DNA of 64,000 nt from a bacterium (GTDB lineage Bacteria > Cyanobacteriota > Vampirovibrionia > Gastranaerophilales > Gastranaerophilaceae). Positions 63,812-64,000 of this stretch are shown here, piece after piece. Each line of letters starts with the position of its first letter. Position 1 is the stretch's first letter. The stretch is taken from the NCBI GenBank assembly GCA_017536545.1, contig JAFXHF010000019.1:1-64000 (forward strand), written 5' to 3'. Both the position numbers and the translations under genes were made by a program. The notes beneath the pieces are model-generated. The model was not told where the DNA came from. It did no database searches and saw only the letters and a list, made by a program, of their open reading frames with translations.

Positions 63812-64000
63812 TTATTTAAGTTTACTTAATTCATTTTTAGCTGCTTGAACTGATAAAGAAAGTGTTTGATAGTTTCTTATTGCTCTTTCTAAATATGAAA
63901 TTCCTTTTTCCATATTCCCAGCACCTCTATAGGCTAAGGATGCTAAATAGTCTAAATCTCCAGTTTCTTCGCATTGAGATAATGCACTTTTTATAACTTC
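63812..64000 (-). CDS. TPR-like protein, 5'-truncated by window edge
   Basis: The last 62 codons of a minus-strand gene that continues beyond the right edge. LDYLASLAYRGAGNMEKGISYLERAI and similar helices have the tetratricopeptide pattern (small residue then aromatic spacing). Too little is visible for function. Confidence 0.6.
   Translation of the reverse strand, partial: EVIKSALSQCEETGDLDYLASLAYRGAGNMEKGISYLERAIRNYQTLSLSVQAAKNELSKLK

Overview
The window comes from an AT-rich bacterial chromosome and is almost entirely coding. Several signs point to a gut Vampirovibrionia/Melainabacteria (Gastranaerophilales-like) genome, the non-photosynthetic sister group of Cyanobacteria. The F-ATPase operon has the cyanobacterial order a-c-b'-b-delta-alpha-gamma, with duplicated b subunits and no beta or epsilon gene. 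YidC carries a cyanobacterial-type insertion. Several large proteins fit no family I know and share a short N-terminal aromatic-Gly motif. The taxonomic call is inference.

Layout. 1-5.6 kb: a truncated PfkB sugar kinase, a large unknown protein and pnp. 5.7-10.7 kb: two tRNA-Arg genes around DUF3137-like, CHAP-like and LemA genes, then a nitroreductase and an LCP wall-polymer ligase. 11-14.5 kb: two tandem paralogous membrane proteins of unknown function. 14.5-19.5 kb: the split ATP synthase operon on the minus strand. 19.6-23.7 kb: birA-oadG-oadA-oadB, a biotin-dependent Na+-pumping decarboxylase. 23.7-30.7 kb: a putative zinc peptidase, a degenerate formyltransferase-like protein with a Cys-rich tail, acetolactate synthase, two secreted basic coiled-coil proteins, RNase PH and an unknown membrane protein. 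30.7-38.6 kb: PHP, DedA, HU, a PilZ / PLP-decarboxylase-like / pilin operon, a lytic transglycosylase, queA and yidC. 38.6-39 kb: tRNA-Pro with a duplicated 3' end. 39.1-46.4 kb: a tightly packed plus-strand run (acyltransferase, amidase, PBP4-type peptidase, glycosyltransferase, oxidoreductase, CDP-alcohol phosphatidyltransferase, trmL, nnrD), then speD. 46.6-50 kb: an OmpR regulator coupled to a membrane-anchored SF2 helicase. 50-64 kb: rpsP, tig-clpP-clpX, an unknown HExxH membrane protein, polA, tlyA, tatD, glnA, panD, proS and a TPR fragment.

How it fits together. The Na+ decarboxylase beside an ATP synthase whose c subunit lacks the Na+ ligands implies separate Na+ and H+ circuits. The envelope genes (LCP, PBP4, SLT, CHAP, DedA, acyltransferase) suggest active wall and lipid remodelling. 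The most unusual material is an 11-G tract that puts a type IV pilin one base out of frame, the recurrent N-terminal FxG motif in otherwise unrelated proteins, a formyltransferase fold that has lost its catalytic residues, a helicase with two membrane helices, and a partial duplication of tRNA-Pro with its terminator. No CRISPR array, transposase or prophage was seen.
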